A stretch of DNA of 54,232 nucleotides, taken from DTU015 sp964406505. GTDB taxonomy: Bacteria; Bacillota; Sulfobacillia; Fermentithermobacillales; Fermentithermobacillaceae. Position 1 is the first letter of the stretch. Every line of letters begins with the position of its first letter. The notes under the pieces were generated by a model. It saw nothing but the letters and a program-made list of their open reading frames with translations. It did not search any database and was not told where the DNA came from. The stretch covers positions 1 through 54,232 of the forward strand of contig CAYORX010000011.1 of NCBI GenBank assembly GCA_964406505.1. Reading direction: 5' to 3'. This document shows positions 31,981-41,222 of the stretch, in pieces. A program made the translations under genes and the position numbers.

Positions 31981-32977
31981 ATGGTTAAAATCGGCATCAA
32001 TGGTTTCGGCAATATAGGCCGGCGTTTTCTAAGGGCTGCTAAGCGTGCACCGGAAATCGACATTGTGGCAATTAATGATCTGTCTGACTCGGGAACGCTT
32101 TCACATTTGCTGAAATATGATTCGAATTACGGTACTTTTGATGAAGATGTAAAAGTTGAACTAGATGGATTTTTAATTGGTGGAAAAAAAGTAAAAACGT
32201 TTTCAGAAAGAGATCCAGGAAATATACCATGGAAAGAGATGGGTGTTGAAATCGTATTGGAATCTACCGGCCATTTTCGGGATAAACAAAAGGCTGTAAC
32301 TCACATCGAATCAGGTGGGGCAAAAAAAGTGGTTATTTCGGCACCGGCTAAAGATGAAGATTTGACGGTAGTCATGGGAGTTAATCACGACCAATACGAA
32401 TCTTCTAAGCACCACGTGATTTCCAATGCTTCTTGCACCACTAACGGTTTAGCGCCTGTAGCAAAAGTGCTCGATGAAAACTTTCAAATCGAAAGTGGAC
32501 TTATGACAACGATTCATGCTTATACAAGCGATCAAGTTATTTTAGATTTCCCACATAAAGATTTGCGAAGAGCTAGGGCTGCAGCCCTTAATATCATTCC
32601 TACCACCACTGGTGCTGCCAAAGCTGTATCATTAGTGTTGCCACAACTTAAAGGTAAGATCAACGGAATGGCTTTTAGGGTTCCGACACCTACAGTTTCT
32701 GTAGTCGACCTTACTTGAAGAGTGCAACGTAGACCGTGTGAACCAAGCTTTTGAGGCAGCAGCAGAAGATGATCTTAAGGGAATATTAGGTGTCTCCTAC
32801 AGACCTTTAGTATCTTCAGATTACAAAGGAATGAGAGAATCTGCGGTCATCGACGGCATTTCTACCCAGGTAATTGGTGGTAACTTAGTTAAAGTAATTG
32901 CCTGGTATGATAACGAATGGGCTTACTGTGAGCGACTCGTAGATCTTATTTTGTACATAATCTCTCAGGGGCTGTAA
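31981..32977 (+). pseudogene. gap: glyceraldehyde-3-phosphate dehydrogenase, interrupted by a frameshift
   Basis: NAD-dependent glycolytic enzyme in two frames. From ATG 31981 (behind AGGAGG) the first part runs GINGFGNIGRRFLRA (NAD-binding), catalytic SNASCTTNGLAP, and NIIPTTTGAAKAVSLVLPQL to FRVPTPTVSVVDLT, then stops at 32716-32718. The remainder continues in the next frame as LEECNVDRVNQAF, KGILGVSYRPLVSSDY and VIAWYDNEWAYCERLVDL to 32977. The break falls near 32710-32717. Compared with relatives, a few residues after VVDLT also appear to be missing, which suggests a small deletion of a length not divisible by three rather than a simple one-base error. All other residues look conserved, so the change is recent, a sequencing error, or recoded. 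An in-frame GTG at 32738 could start only a useless 79-residue fragment. Confidence 0.85.
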
Positions 32978-33059
32978 CAAAAACAATCAGAGTTTCAAAA
33001 GAGAACACGATAGGTTTCACGCGAAGTGCTAGTTAATATGGTACTGAGGAGGTAGCTTT

Positions 33060-34280
33060 GTGTCTAAAGCCGCTGTACGAGATATAGATGTAAAACATAA
33101 ACGGTGTTTTTGTCGTGTAGATTACAATGTTCCTATGAAAGGCACAGAAATAACCGACGATTCACGGATTAGAGCATCTCTTCCTACTATTAAATATCTG
33201 GTGGACAATAAAGCGAAAGTTATCCTCGCAACCCACTTAGGGCGCCCGAAAGGCAAAGTGATAAATGAGCTCAGACTTGACCCCGTGGCTAAAGTTCTTT
33301 CTAGTCTCATGGGTTTTAGGGTTTACAAGCTTAATGATTGCATAGGTAAAGAAGTGGAGCGTGCAGTTGCGTCCATGGACTTTGGGGAGGCTTTGCTTTT
33401 AGAAAACGTTCGTTTTTATCCTGAAGAAGAGCAAAACACGAAGTGGTTCGCTGAAAAACTTGCATCTAACGCAGATATATTTGTTAACGATGCTTTTGGC
33501 ACTGCTCACAGAAAGCATGCATCTACAGCAGGAGTAGCTCAATTCATTCCTGCGTATGCAGGAATTCTTATGGAAAAAGAGATAAAGGTGCTAAACGGTT
33601 TGCTCCAATCCTCTCAAAACCCTTTTGTAGCTATTGTTGGTGGAGCTAAAGTTTCGGATAAACTCGGAGTTTTAGAAAGTTTTTTAGATAAAGTCGATGG
33701 TGTTTTAATCGGCGGGGGAATGGCAAATACATTTCTTTTAGCTCAAGGATATTCTATGGGAAATTCCTTGGTAGAACCCGACAAAATCGATGACGCTTTG
33801 AGAATCATCGCCAAAGCTAAGAGGCAGGGCAAAAAGTTTGTGCTTCCAATAGATTTTGTGGTATCTCAAAGGCCAGAAGTCGGGGTGCCTGTTAAGGTTG
33901 TAGCGTTTGATAAGGTGCCTGAAAATATGATGGCGTTGGATATTGGTCCCCAAACCCGCAAGATATTTTCGGAAGAAATCAGCAAATCGAAAACTTTGTT
34001 TTGGAATGGACCTATGGGCGTGTTCGAGATCGAAGCATTTAAAGGCGGTACGCTTGAAATCGCTGCCGCGATGGCTTATTCAGACGGGTTTAGCGTGGTA
34101 GGTGGCGGGGACTCTTTAGCGGCGGTGAAACTTACGGGTCTTGCAGATAAAATCAATCATCTTTCGACCGGCGGTGGGGCAGCGTTAGAGTTTTTAATGG
34201 GTAAACAACTCCCTGGCGTGGAATGTTTGTTGGATAATCAAAAGAATAATAAAGATGGGTTTAGGGAGAATGAAACATGA
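33060..34280 (+). CDS. pgk: phosphoglycerate kinase
   Basis: Transfers phosphate from 1,3-bisphosphoglycerate to ADP. 406 residues with RVDYNVPMKG, the substrate-binding LATHLGRPKG, ENVRFYPEEE, NDAFGTAHRKHAS, and the nucleotide motif GGAKVSDKLGVL. The end GGGDSLAAVKLTGL...STGGGAALEFL is complete; a hydrophilic tail of about 20 residues is extra. GTG 33060 follows GAGGAGG. It overlaps tpiA by four nt (ATGA). Confidence 0.97.
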   Translation: MSKAAVRDIDVKHKRCFCRVDYNVPMKGTEITDDSRIRASLPTIKYLVDNKAKVILATHLGRPKGKVINELRLDPVAKVLSSLMGFRVYKLNDCIGKEVERAVASMDFGEALLLENVRFYPEEEQNTKWFAEKLASNADIFVNDAFGTAHRKHASTAGVAQFIPAYAGILMEKEIKVLNGLLQSSQNPFVAIVGGAKVSDKLGVLESFLDKVDGVLIGGGMANTFLLAQGYSMGNSLVEPDKIDDALRIIAKAKRQGKKFVLPIDFVVSQRPEVGVPVKVVAFDKVPENMMALDIGPQTRKIFSEEISKSKTLFWNGPMGVFEIEAFKGGTLEIAAAMAYSDGFSVVGGGDSLAAVKLTGLADKINHLSTGGGAALEFLMGKQLPGVECLLDNQKNNKDGFRENET

Positions 34281-35059
34281 GAAAGCCTCTTATAGCAGCT
34301 AACTGGAAAATGAATAAAAATATCGGTGAAGGTTTGTCATTTGCCGGTGAATTTAGCCAGAAGTTCTATCAATGGTTTCAAAGCGATAATGACCCTGTAG
34401 ATGTGTTGATATGTCCTCCATTTTTGAATATTCCTTCACTGTGTGCAGTGTTTGCCGGGAAATCTATAAAAATTGGCGCACAAAACATGTTCTGGGAAAA
34501 AGAGGGTGCGTTTACAGGTGAAATTTCCCCTGCAATGTTAAAGGATATAGGATGCTCTTTTGTGATAATTGGTCATTCAGAAAGGCGCCATATATTCAGC
34601 GAAACAGACGAAGACATATCGAAAAAAGTAAGGGCAGCCTTAGATAATAGTTTGAAACCGGTTATATGTGTCGGTGAAACTCTTGAGCATAAGAAACAGG
34701 GAAAAACCTATGAAATTATTGCGAATATGATAAAACATGCTTTTTCTAAAGTTAAAGCTAAAGAAATAGAATCTTTAGCGGTGGCGTATGAACCTGTATG
34801 GGCGATAGGAACGGGCCAGGAAGCGAATCCAGATGATGCCGCAGATGTAATTAACCATATTCGTGAGACGGTGGATAAATTGTTTGGCGAACCGATTTCG
34901 GATAATTTACGAGTATTATATGGTGGCAGCGTGAAGCCCAATAACATTCGTTCTTTTATGCTTAAAGACCAAATTGATGGCACCCTTGTAGGTGGGGCAA
35001 GCCTCGATCCTAACGACTTCTTCCAATTAATTGAGATAACGTACAAAACCAAGCGTTAA
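34277..35059 (+). CDS. tpiA: triosephosphate isomerase
   Basis: Interconverts dihydroxyacetone phosphate and glyceraldehyde 3-phosphate. 260 residues, a TIM barrel with AANWKMNK (catalytic Lys), IIGHSERRHIF (catalytic His), AYEPVWAIGTGQEA (catalytic Glu and loop 6) and LYGGSVKPNN. ATG 34277 overlaps the pgk stop. Confidence 0.97.
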   Translation: MRKPLIAANWKMNKNIGEGLSFAGEFSQKFYQWFQSDNDPVDVLICPPFLNIPSLCAVFAGKSIKIGAQNMFWEKEGAFTGEISPAMLKDIGCSFVIIGHSERRHIFSETDEDISKKVRAALDNSLKPVICVGETLEHKKQGKTYEIIANMIKHAFSKVKAKEIESLAVAYEPVWAIGTGQEANPDDAADVINHIRETVDKLFGEPISDNLRVLYGGSVKPNNIRSFMLKDQIDGTLVGGASLDPNDFFQLIEITYKTKR

Positions 35060-35087
35060 ACCTAAAAACTTGCCAAAATGTTTGCGT

Positions 35088-35114
35088 AGGGGTGCGGTAT
35101 CTATCGGCACCCTT
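35088..35114 (+). other. hairpin in the tpiA-gpmI spacer
   Basis: AGGGGTGC (35088-35095) pairs with GCACCCTT (35107-35114), eight bp with one G.U, loop 11. No T run follows, so it may stabilise or mark processing of the operon mRNA rather than terminate it. Confidence 0.4.
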
Positions 35115-35156
35115 ATGATTTAATCAAGTTCTAAGCTGATTTACGGAGGAATTAAA

Positions 35157-36713
35157 GTGTCAATACCTAAACCTGTAGTACTAATTATACTTGATGGCTG
35201 GGGAATTTCTGACTCAACTCCGACTGCAATGTCAGAGGCGAATACAGAAAACTTTACGAACTTGAATCGATACTATCCAAACACTACACTGCAAGCTTCA
35301 GGTCGCGCGGTTGGACTTATGCCAGGGCAAATGGGCGATTCAAACGTAGGACACCTTAACATTGGGGCGGGTAGGATAGTTTACCAAGATCTTATTAGGA
35401 TCTCTTCTGACATAAAAAAGGGAGTTTTTTTCAAGAAACCGGCGTTATTAAACGCAATTCAAAATGTTAAACTTAACAACAGTGTTCTTCATTTGATGGG
35501 CTTAGTATCTGATGGCGGTGTTCATAGCCATCAGGAACATTTATATGCTCTTCTAGCTTTAGCAAAATCTCATGGAGTAAAACAGGTATTTGTACATGCT
35601 TTTCTAGATGGACGCGATGTTCCACCTAGATCTGCGTTAAACTACATGAGCAGGTTAGAAAATAAAATGCGCGAAATTAAACTAGGCAAAATAGTATCGT
35701 TAGTCGGTCGTTATTATGCTATGGATAGAGACAGGCGCTGGGCTAGAACTAAAGCTGCTTATGATATGCTTAGCATGGGAAAAGGTCGATTGGTATCTAG
35801 CTGGAAAGAGGGTATAAAATTAGCATATAGCAAAGGCGAATCGGATGAGTTCGTTTATCCTACAATAATATCCGATGGAGGAGCCTCGACTGCGGAACAT
35901 ATAAAAACCGGTGATTCTGTAGTGTTTTTTAATTTCAGGGCTGATAGAGCGAGACAGATCTCCCATGCGCTTTGTAACGAAAATTTTGCTGGCTTTGAAA
36001 GGGAAGAATATCCGCATATATTTTTTACCGGTATGGTTAGATACGAAGAAAACTTATCCGGACAATACGTGTATTTGCCTTTGGTTTTAAAAAACACCTT
36101 GGGCGAAGTGGTATCTAATCAAGGGCTTTTGCAGCTAAGGGTAGCGGAAACAGAAAAATATGCACATGTTACTTTTTTCTTTAATGGTAAAAAGGAAGAA
36201 CCTTTCCCGGGCGAACATCGAAAACTTATTCCGTCCCCGAAAGTAAGCACATATGATCGCAAGCCCGAAATGAGCGCTTTTGAGATTACAGATGAATCTA
36301 TCAATCAGTTATCTTTGGGCAAATATGATTTAATAGTTATTAATTACGCCAATCCGGACATGGTCGGCCACACAGGATGTTTTCTAGCAGCTAAAAAAGC
36401 AATTGAAGTAGTTGACCGATGTATCGGAAGGTTAGTGCCGGCTATATTAGCTAAAGGGGGAGCTGCCTTGATCATTGCAGATCATGGGAATATTGAAGAA
36501 CTGCCAAAATACTCATCGGAAGCCCGGGCGCATACCTACCATACTTCAAACCCAGTTCCCTGCATATTGGTTGCGAAAGATAATTTACTTAACGGCCGAA
36601 TTGTAAAGAGGCTTAAGCCAGGCATACTTGCCGATGTAGCTCCAACTATTTTAGATATTATGGAACTTGAAAAGCCGATTGAAATGGATAGAAACAGTTT
36701 AATAGTTTATTGA
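35157..36713 (+). CDS. gpmI: 2,3-bisphosphoglycerate-independent phosphoglycerate mutase
   Basis: Metal-dependent mutase converting 3- to 2-phosphoglycerate. 518 residues, full length: LIILDGWGIS (metal Asp), GDSNVGHLNIGAGR (the nucleophilic Ser), FLDGRDVPPRSA, NFRADRARQI, and the C-terminal metal sites NPDMVGHTG and IIADHGNIEE, AHTYHTSNPVP. GTG 35157 follows GGAGG. The Mn2+-dependent, cofactor-free type is the usual one in spore formers, where pH and Mn control it. Confidence 0.97.
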   Translation: MSIPKPVVLIILDGWGISDSTPTAMSEANTENFTNLNRYYPNTTLQASGRAVGLMPGQMGDSNVGHLNIGAGRIVYQDLIRISSDIKKGVFFKKPALLNAIQNVKLNNSVLHLMGLVSDGGVHSHQEHLYALLALAKSHGVKQVFVHAFLDGRDVPPRSALNYMSRLENKMREIKLGKIVSLVGRYYAMDRDRRWARTKAAYDMLSMGKGRLVSSWKEGIKLAYSKGESDEFVYPTIISDGGASTAEHIKTGDSVVFFNFRADRARQISHALCNENFAGFEREEYPHIFFTGMVRYEENLSGQYVYLPLVLKNTLGEVVSNQGLLQLRVAETEKYAHVTFFFNGKKEEPFPGEHRKLIPSPKVSTYDRKPEMSAFEITDESINQLSLGKYDLIVINYANPDMVGHTGCFLAAKKAIEVVDRCIGRLVPAILAKGGAALIIADHGNIEELPKYSSEARAHTYHTSNPVPCILVAKDNLLNGRIVKRLKPGILADVAPTILDIMELEKPIEMDRNSLIVY

Positions 36714-36762
36714 GATGCATTTTTAAGAGTATGATCGTAACTCCAAAAAGAGGTGATTTTGA

Positions 36763-38025
36763 GTGGTTCTAATTGCCGAGGTCAAGGCAAGGCAAATTTT
36801 AGATTCACGCGGCAATCCGACTGTGGAAGCAGATGTTTTGCTAAATGATGGCACTATAGGAAGGGGCATGGTGCCTTCTGGGGCATCTACAGGTACTTAT
36901 GAAGCGTTAGAACTTCGGGATAACGATAAGGCGTTTCGGGGTAAAGGGGTAATGCAAGCTGTAACGAATATAAATAAAGTTATTGGACCGGCAATGAGGG
37001 GTCTTAATCCGCTCGATCAATCTGATGTTGACTATACGATGATCACGCTCGACGCGACGCCAAACAAATCGAAGTTAGGAGCTAATGCAATTTTGGCTGT
37101 GTCTATGGCTGTTTGCCAAGCCGCGGCTAAATTTCTAGGGCTTCCTTTGTACAGATATTTAGGCGGTATTCAAGCACAAACTTTGCCGGTACCGTTTATG
37201 AATATACTGAATGGTGGAGAGCATGCTGATAACAACGTGGATATTCAAGAATTTATGATCGTGCCTTCGGGTGCTAATAATTTTTTCCAGGCCCTAAAAA
37301 TGGGCGTTGAAATCTATCATTCGCTTAAAGATCTTCTAAAATCAAAAGGATATTCTACAGCAGTAGGAGATGAAGGTGGATTTGCTCCTGATTTAAAATC
37401 TAATCAAGAGGCATTGGAACTTATTACTGAAGCTATTACTAAATCCGGGTACAAGCCGGGTACAGATTGTTGCTTGGCAATTGACTCAGCGGCTTCGGAG
37501 TTCTACGTAAATGGAGAATATATCCTCGCCGGGGAAGGCTGGACAGGAACATCGGCAGAATTGGTTGAAAAATACATTTCATGGGTAAAATCTTATCCGA
37601 TAATCTCCATTGAAGACGGACTTTGGGAAGATGATTGGGAAGGCTGGGTACTGCTTACCAAAGCGCTAGGTGAAAAAGTGCAGATCATCGGCGACGATCT
37701 TTTTGTGACTCAAAAACAACGTATTCGAAAAGGAATTGTGCTAGGTGCAGGCAATTCAGTTTTAATCAAATTGAATCAAGTGGGAACTGTTACCGAAACC
37801 TTAGAATCTATATTGATTGCAAAAAATGCAGGATACAGGTGGCTTATATCTCACAGATCTGGGGAGACAGAAGATCCGTTCATAGCTGATTTTGCAGTCG
37901 CTACGTGTAGCGGCCAGTTGAAAACGGGTGCGCCATGCAGAAGTGAGCGGGTTTCAAAATATAACCAGCTTATTAGAATCGAAGAGCAATTGGGTCACGG
38001 TGCAGTTTTCGGTATAACCAAGTAA
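36763..38025 (+). CDS. eno: enolase
   Basis: Converts 2-phosphoglycerate to PEP. 420 residues, with ARQILDSRGNPTVEAD, VPSGASTGTYEALELRD, the metal site residues in LAIDSAASEFY, SIEDGLWEDDWEGW and IGDDLFVTQ, and LISHRSGETEDPFIADFAVA (catalytic Lys region just before, LIKLNQVGT). GTG 36763 is behind AAAGAGGTG. It is the last glycolytic gene before secG; PEP made here would feed PpdK. Confidence 0.97.
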   Translation: MVLIAEVKARQILDSRGNPTVEADVLLNDGTIGRGMVPSGASTGTYEALELRDNDKAFRGKGVMQAVTNINKVIGPAMRGLNPLDQSDVDYTMITLDATPNKSKLGANAILAVSMAVCQAAAKFLGLPLYRYLGGIQAQTLPVPFMNILNGGEHADNNVDIQEFMIVPSGANNFFQALKMGVEIYHSLKDLLKSKGYSTAVGDEGGFAPDLKSNQEALELITEAITKSGYKPGTDCCLAIDSAASEFYVNGEYILAGEGWTGTSAELVEKYISWVKSYPIISIEDGLWEDDWEGWVLLTKALGEKVQIIGDDLFVTQKQRIRKGIVLGAGNSVLIKLNQVGTVTETLESILIAKNAGYRWLISHRSGETEDPFIADFAVATCSGQLKTGAPCRSERVSKYNQLIRIEEQLGHGAVFGITK

Positions 38026-38145
38026 AAAAGATATGATGCGTATTTTAAAATGATTGACTCACGACGTTTGGAAGGTGGACTTGCTTCATGGCGGAGTGTT
38101 ACAATCGGATTTGGCGGTAAGATGTTTTGGAAAGAGGTGACTTGA

Positions 38146-38373
38146 GTGGAGACCGTTGTTCGGGTTTTTCACTGGCTTATAACCATAGGTTTAATCGGTG
38201 TCGTCGTTCTGCAACCTGGTAGAAGTGCGGGGCTAGGCTTGATGGGAGACGGTATGGAAGGTGTATCGGGGCGAAAAAAGAAAGGTTTTGAGGCCCTCTT
38301 CTCTAAACTTACTGTGTATCTTGCAGTAGGCTTTATGGTTAGTTCACTTATGCTTACTTTTCTTAGGCGTTGA
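38146..38373 (+). CDS. secG: preprotein translocase subunit SecG
   Basis: Small membrane protein of 75 residues with two hydrophobic helices (about 3-22 and 50-72) around a glycine-rich loop (QPGRSAGLGLMGDG), the SecG pattern. It follows eno as in Bacillus, where secG-rnr-smpB-ssrA come next; rnr is absent here. GTG 38146 has AAAGAGGTGA upstream. Confidence 0.9.
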   Translation: METVVRVFHWLITIGLIGVVVLQPGRSAGLGLMGDGMEGVSGRKKKGFEALFSKLTVYLAVGFMVSSLMLTFLRR

Positions 38374-38470
38374 GTGCTTAGTGACTGCGTAAAGATATTT
38401 ATTTCGCTAACTGACGTGGAAGTATATGGATATATTTCGGCTTACTGCAGATCTGCTGTGGCCGCCCAAT

Positions 38471-38486
38471 ATTTTATCGATAAAAT
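38471..38486 (+). promoter_or_regulatory. 16-bp perfect palindrome in hppA leader
   Basis: ATTTTATCGATAAAAT is self-complementary over 16 bp and lies 40 nt before hppA. It could be an operator; no regulator can be named. Confidence 0.3.
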
Positions 38487-38525
38487 CTAGAATTCACCGT
38501 TGTTTTTGAAAGGAGTATATTCACC

Positions 38526-40559
38526 ATGATGAGCTCTGCGTGGGCAGTGGTAGCACCTGCAGCGGGTATTGTTGCTCTACTGTTCGCCATGTTTCTTCGT
38601 TCACGAGTAGCATCTTATGATCCGGGTTCCAAAGATATGCAGAACATAGCTGATGCCATACACGAAGGTTCTATGGCGTTTTTGAGCAGGGAGTATCGTT
38701 CTTTAGCAGTGTTTGTAGTTGTAGTTGCACTAATAGTATTTGCGGCGGGTTATTTTACCTCTCCTGACGTAATGAGGCCCGAGACAGCAATTGCCTTTAT
38801 TCTTGGCGCAGTAACTTCAGCGTTGGCGGGTTTTATAGGTATGAGCACGGCTACTTTAGCTAATGTAAGAACAACGCAAGCCGCCAAAAAAGGTACTGTA
38901 AATGCTTTAGATGTGGCGTTTTCCGGTGGCTCTGTAATGGGTATGACAGTCGTAGGGCTAGGGTTAATCGGGTTAGGGATTGTATACTTTCTTTTTGGAG
39001 ATGTTAGTGATCCGACGTCTTTCGGAGTAGTTAATGGATTTGCTTTTGGAGCGAGTTCGATTGCGTTATTTGCAAGGGTTGGTGGGGGAATCTACACAAA
39101 GGCTGCTGATGTAGGCGCGGACCTTGTGGGCAAGGTTGAGGCCGGTATTCCGGAAGATGATCCCCGTAACCCTGCGGTTATCGCCGATAACGTAGGTGAT
39201 AATGTAGGCGATGTTGCGGGTATGGGAGCAGACCTTTTTGAGTCGTATGTTGGTTCTATCATTGCTGCTATGGCAATGGGGGCAATGATGAAAAATCAAG
39301 AACAAGCACTTGTGGCGATAATTTTACCCTTATTAATAGCTGCGGGTGGAATTATTGCTTCTATTTTGGGTACCTTTTTTGTGAGGGCTACCATGGCTAA
39401 TCCTTCGACTGCGTTAAGAACGGGCTCTTTTTCTTCTAGTATTATTGTGTTGGGTATGGTCTATGGAATTGTTTATGTTAGCACCGGAGCCCCAACGCTG
39501 TTTTGGCCGGTTTTTGCAGGTGTTGTAGCGGGAATACTTATAGGACTTATGTCAGAATATTATACATCAGCCGAGTATAATCCGGTGCAGTCCATAGCAG
39601 AATCTTCAAAGACTGGGCCCGCGACAAATATCATTCAAGGTCTTTCGGTTGGAATGAAATCTACAGCAGTTCCAGTGATTTTAATAGCTATGGCCAGTCT
39701 GGTAGCCTATAGGTTTGGCGATGCCAGTGGGTATGGAGGCCTTTACGGAATAGCGTTAGCTGCGGTAGGAATGCTTTCAACCACAGGCATGACCGTTTCA
39801 GTTGACGCGTACGGTCCAATTGCCGATAATGCTGGAGGCATCGCAGAGATGACTCATCAGGACAGTAGCGTTAGAGAAATCACCGACGCGCTCGATTCTC
39901 TTGGGAATACTACCGCTGCTTTAGGAAAAGGTTTTGCGATTGGTTCGGCAGCGCTTACAGCATTAGCACTTTTCGCCACTTACTCACAAGCAGCTGGTCT
40001 TACCGTAATAGACGTGTTAAATGCTAATGTAATCACTGGGCTATTAATCGGCGGAATGCTACCCTTATTATTTTCGTCAATAGCTATGGAAGCTGTAGGG
40101 AAGGCCGCGTTTGAGATGGTTGAAGAAGTAAGAAGGCAGTTTAGGGAAATCAAAGGAATTATGGAAGGAAAGGCGCGTCCCAATTATGCAAAGTGTGTTG
40201 ATATTTCTACGGTGAGCGCGCTTCAACAAATGATTGTACCTGGGCTTCTCGCAGTTGTGGTACCTTTAGTTGTCGGATTTACTTTAGGTAAAGAAGCTCT
40301 TGCCGGACTGTTGGCGGGAAGTTTGGTGAGCGGGGTAGTGATGGCTGTTTTTCTTGCTAATTCCGGCGGCGCGTGGGATAACGCCAAAAAATACATAGAG
40401 GCTGGCAACCTTGGTGGTAAAGGAACGCCTACTCACGCCGCGGCGGTTGTAGGAGATACGGTTGGCGACCCGTGCAAAGATACTGCAGGTCCTTCTTTGA
40501 ATATATTGATAAAACTTATGAGCATTGTGTCTTTGGTTTTTGCATCTATGTTCAAATAG
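38526..40559 (+). CDS. hppA: membrane-bound pyrophosphatase, K+-dependent type
   Basis: Integral membrane enzyme coupling PPi hydrolysis to H+ or Na+ export. 677 residues, about 16 membrane helices. Catalytic loops are complete: GGGIYTKAADVGADLVGK, EDDPRNPAVIADNVGDNVGD, the second DNAGGIAEM region, and GDTVGDPCKDTAGP. In the segment GNTTAALGKGFAIGSAAL the residue after GNTTA is Ala, which marks the K+-dependent subfamily (K+-independent forms have Lys there). H+ versus Na+ specificity cannot be settled by eye. ATG 38526 follows AAAGGAG. Works on PPi from biosynthesis and, in reverse, with PpdK. Confidence 0.95.
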   Translation: MMSSAWAVVAPAAGIVALLFAMFLRSRVASYDPGSKDMQNIADAIHEGSMAFLSREYRSLAVFVVVVALIVFAAGYFTSPDVMRPETAIAFILGAVTSALAGFIGMSTATLANVRTTQAAKKGTVNALDVAFSGGSVMGMTVVGLGLIGLGIVYFLFGDVSDPTSFGVVNGFAFGASSIALFARVGGGIYTKAADVGADLVGKVEAGIPEDDPRNPAVIADNVGDNVGDVAGMGADLFESYVGSIIAAMAMGAMMKNQEQALVAIILPLLIAAGGIIASILGTFFVRATMANPSTALRTGSFSSSIIVLGMVYGIVYVSTGAPTLFWPVFAGVVAGILIGLMSEYYTSAEYNPVQSIAESSKTGPATNIIQGLSVGMKSTAVPVILIAMASLVAYRFGDASGYGGLYGIALAAVGMLSTTGMTVSVDAYGPIADNAGGIAEMTHQDSSVREITDALDSLGNTTAALGKGFAIGSAALTALALFATYSQAAGLTVIDVLNANVITGLLIGGMLPLLFSSIAMEAVGKAAFEMVEEVRRQFREIKGIMEGKARPNYAKCVDISTVSALQQMIVPGLLAVVVPLVVGFTLGKEALAGLLAGSLVSGVVMAVFLANSGGAWDNAKKYIEAGNLGGKGTPTHAAAVVGDTVGDPCKDTAGPSLNILIKLMSIVSLVFASMFK

Positions 40560-40614
40560 TTTCGAAGTTATCGAAATGTTAAATCACTTTTATGCTTACT
40601 AAGGGGATGGGCAG

Positions 40615-41166
40615 ATGAACAGAGATGAACTTGTAGCAGAAGTGGAAAAACGTGTAACTACCAAGAACTTGTTTAAACATATCCTTGCGGTTGAAGCTGT
40701 AATGGTACGTTTAGCGAAACATTTTGGTGAAGATGAAAAAAGATGGGGCGCCGCAGGACTTTTGCATGATATCGATTATGAAGAAACAAAAAAAGATCCG
40801 CATGCGCACAGCATTAGATCAGGGGAGATAGCAGCGGACTTAGGTTTTGACCGAGAAATAATTGATGCTGTAAAAGCACATAACGAAATACATGGGTTTC
40901 CAAGGGAAACTAAGATGGCTAAGGCTTTGTATTGTTCTGATCCCTTAACAGGGCTTATCGTAGCTTCAGCTCTTGTTTCACCGAAGAAAAAATTGTCAGG
41001 TATTGATACTGAGTTCGTTATGAACAGAATGAGGGAAAAGTCGTTTGCACGAGGTGCAAATCGTGATATCATTTGTTCTTGTTCTGAGCTAGGGCTTAAC
41101 CTTCAAGAGTTTGTTGGCCTTGCGCTAGAAGCTATGCAGAGTATTTCTAAAGAATTAGGGCTGTAA
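40615..41166 (+). CDS. HD-domain (HDIG) hydrolase-like protein
   Basis: 183-residue soluble protein with an HD metal site: HILAVEAVMVRLA, LLHDIDYEE (HD pair) and AVKAHNEIHGFP. Such short HDIG proteins are predicted phosphohydrolases of unknown substrate. ATG 40615 has AAGGGGATGG upstream. It follows hppA by 55 nt and precedes smpB; no specific link is visible. Confidence 0.85.
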   Translation: MNRDELVAEVEKRVTTKNLFKHILAVEAVMVRLAKHFGEDEKRWGAAGLLHDIDYEETKKDPHAHSIRSGEIAADLGFDREIIDAVKAHNEIHGFPRETKMAKALYCSDPLTGLIVASALVSPKKKLSGIDTEFVMNRMREKSFARGANRDIICSCSELGLNLQEFVGLALEAMQSISKELGL

Positions 41167-41222
41167 AAAGAAATTTTGTAGGGGGACAATGTGTACCGGA
41201 AGTATATCATCCGGTTGTTAAT

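Noticed and set aside
32700..32740. Programmed frameshift in gap
   Set aside because: There is no slippery heptamer or SD-like stimulator at the junction, and residues appear to be missing relative to the family, so a mutation or sequencing error is more likely.
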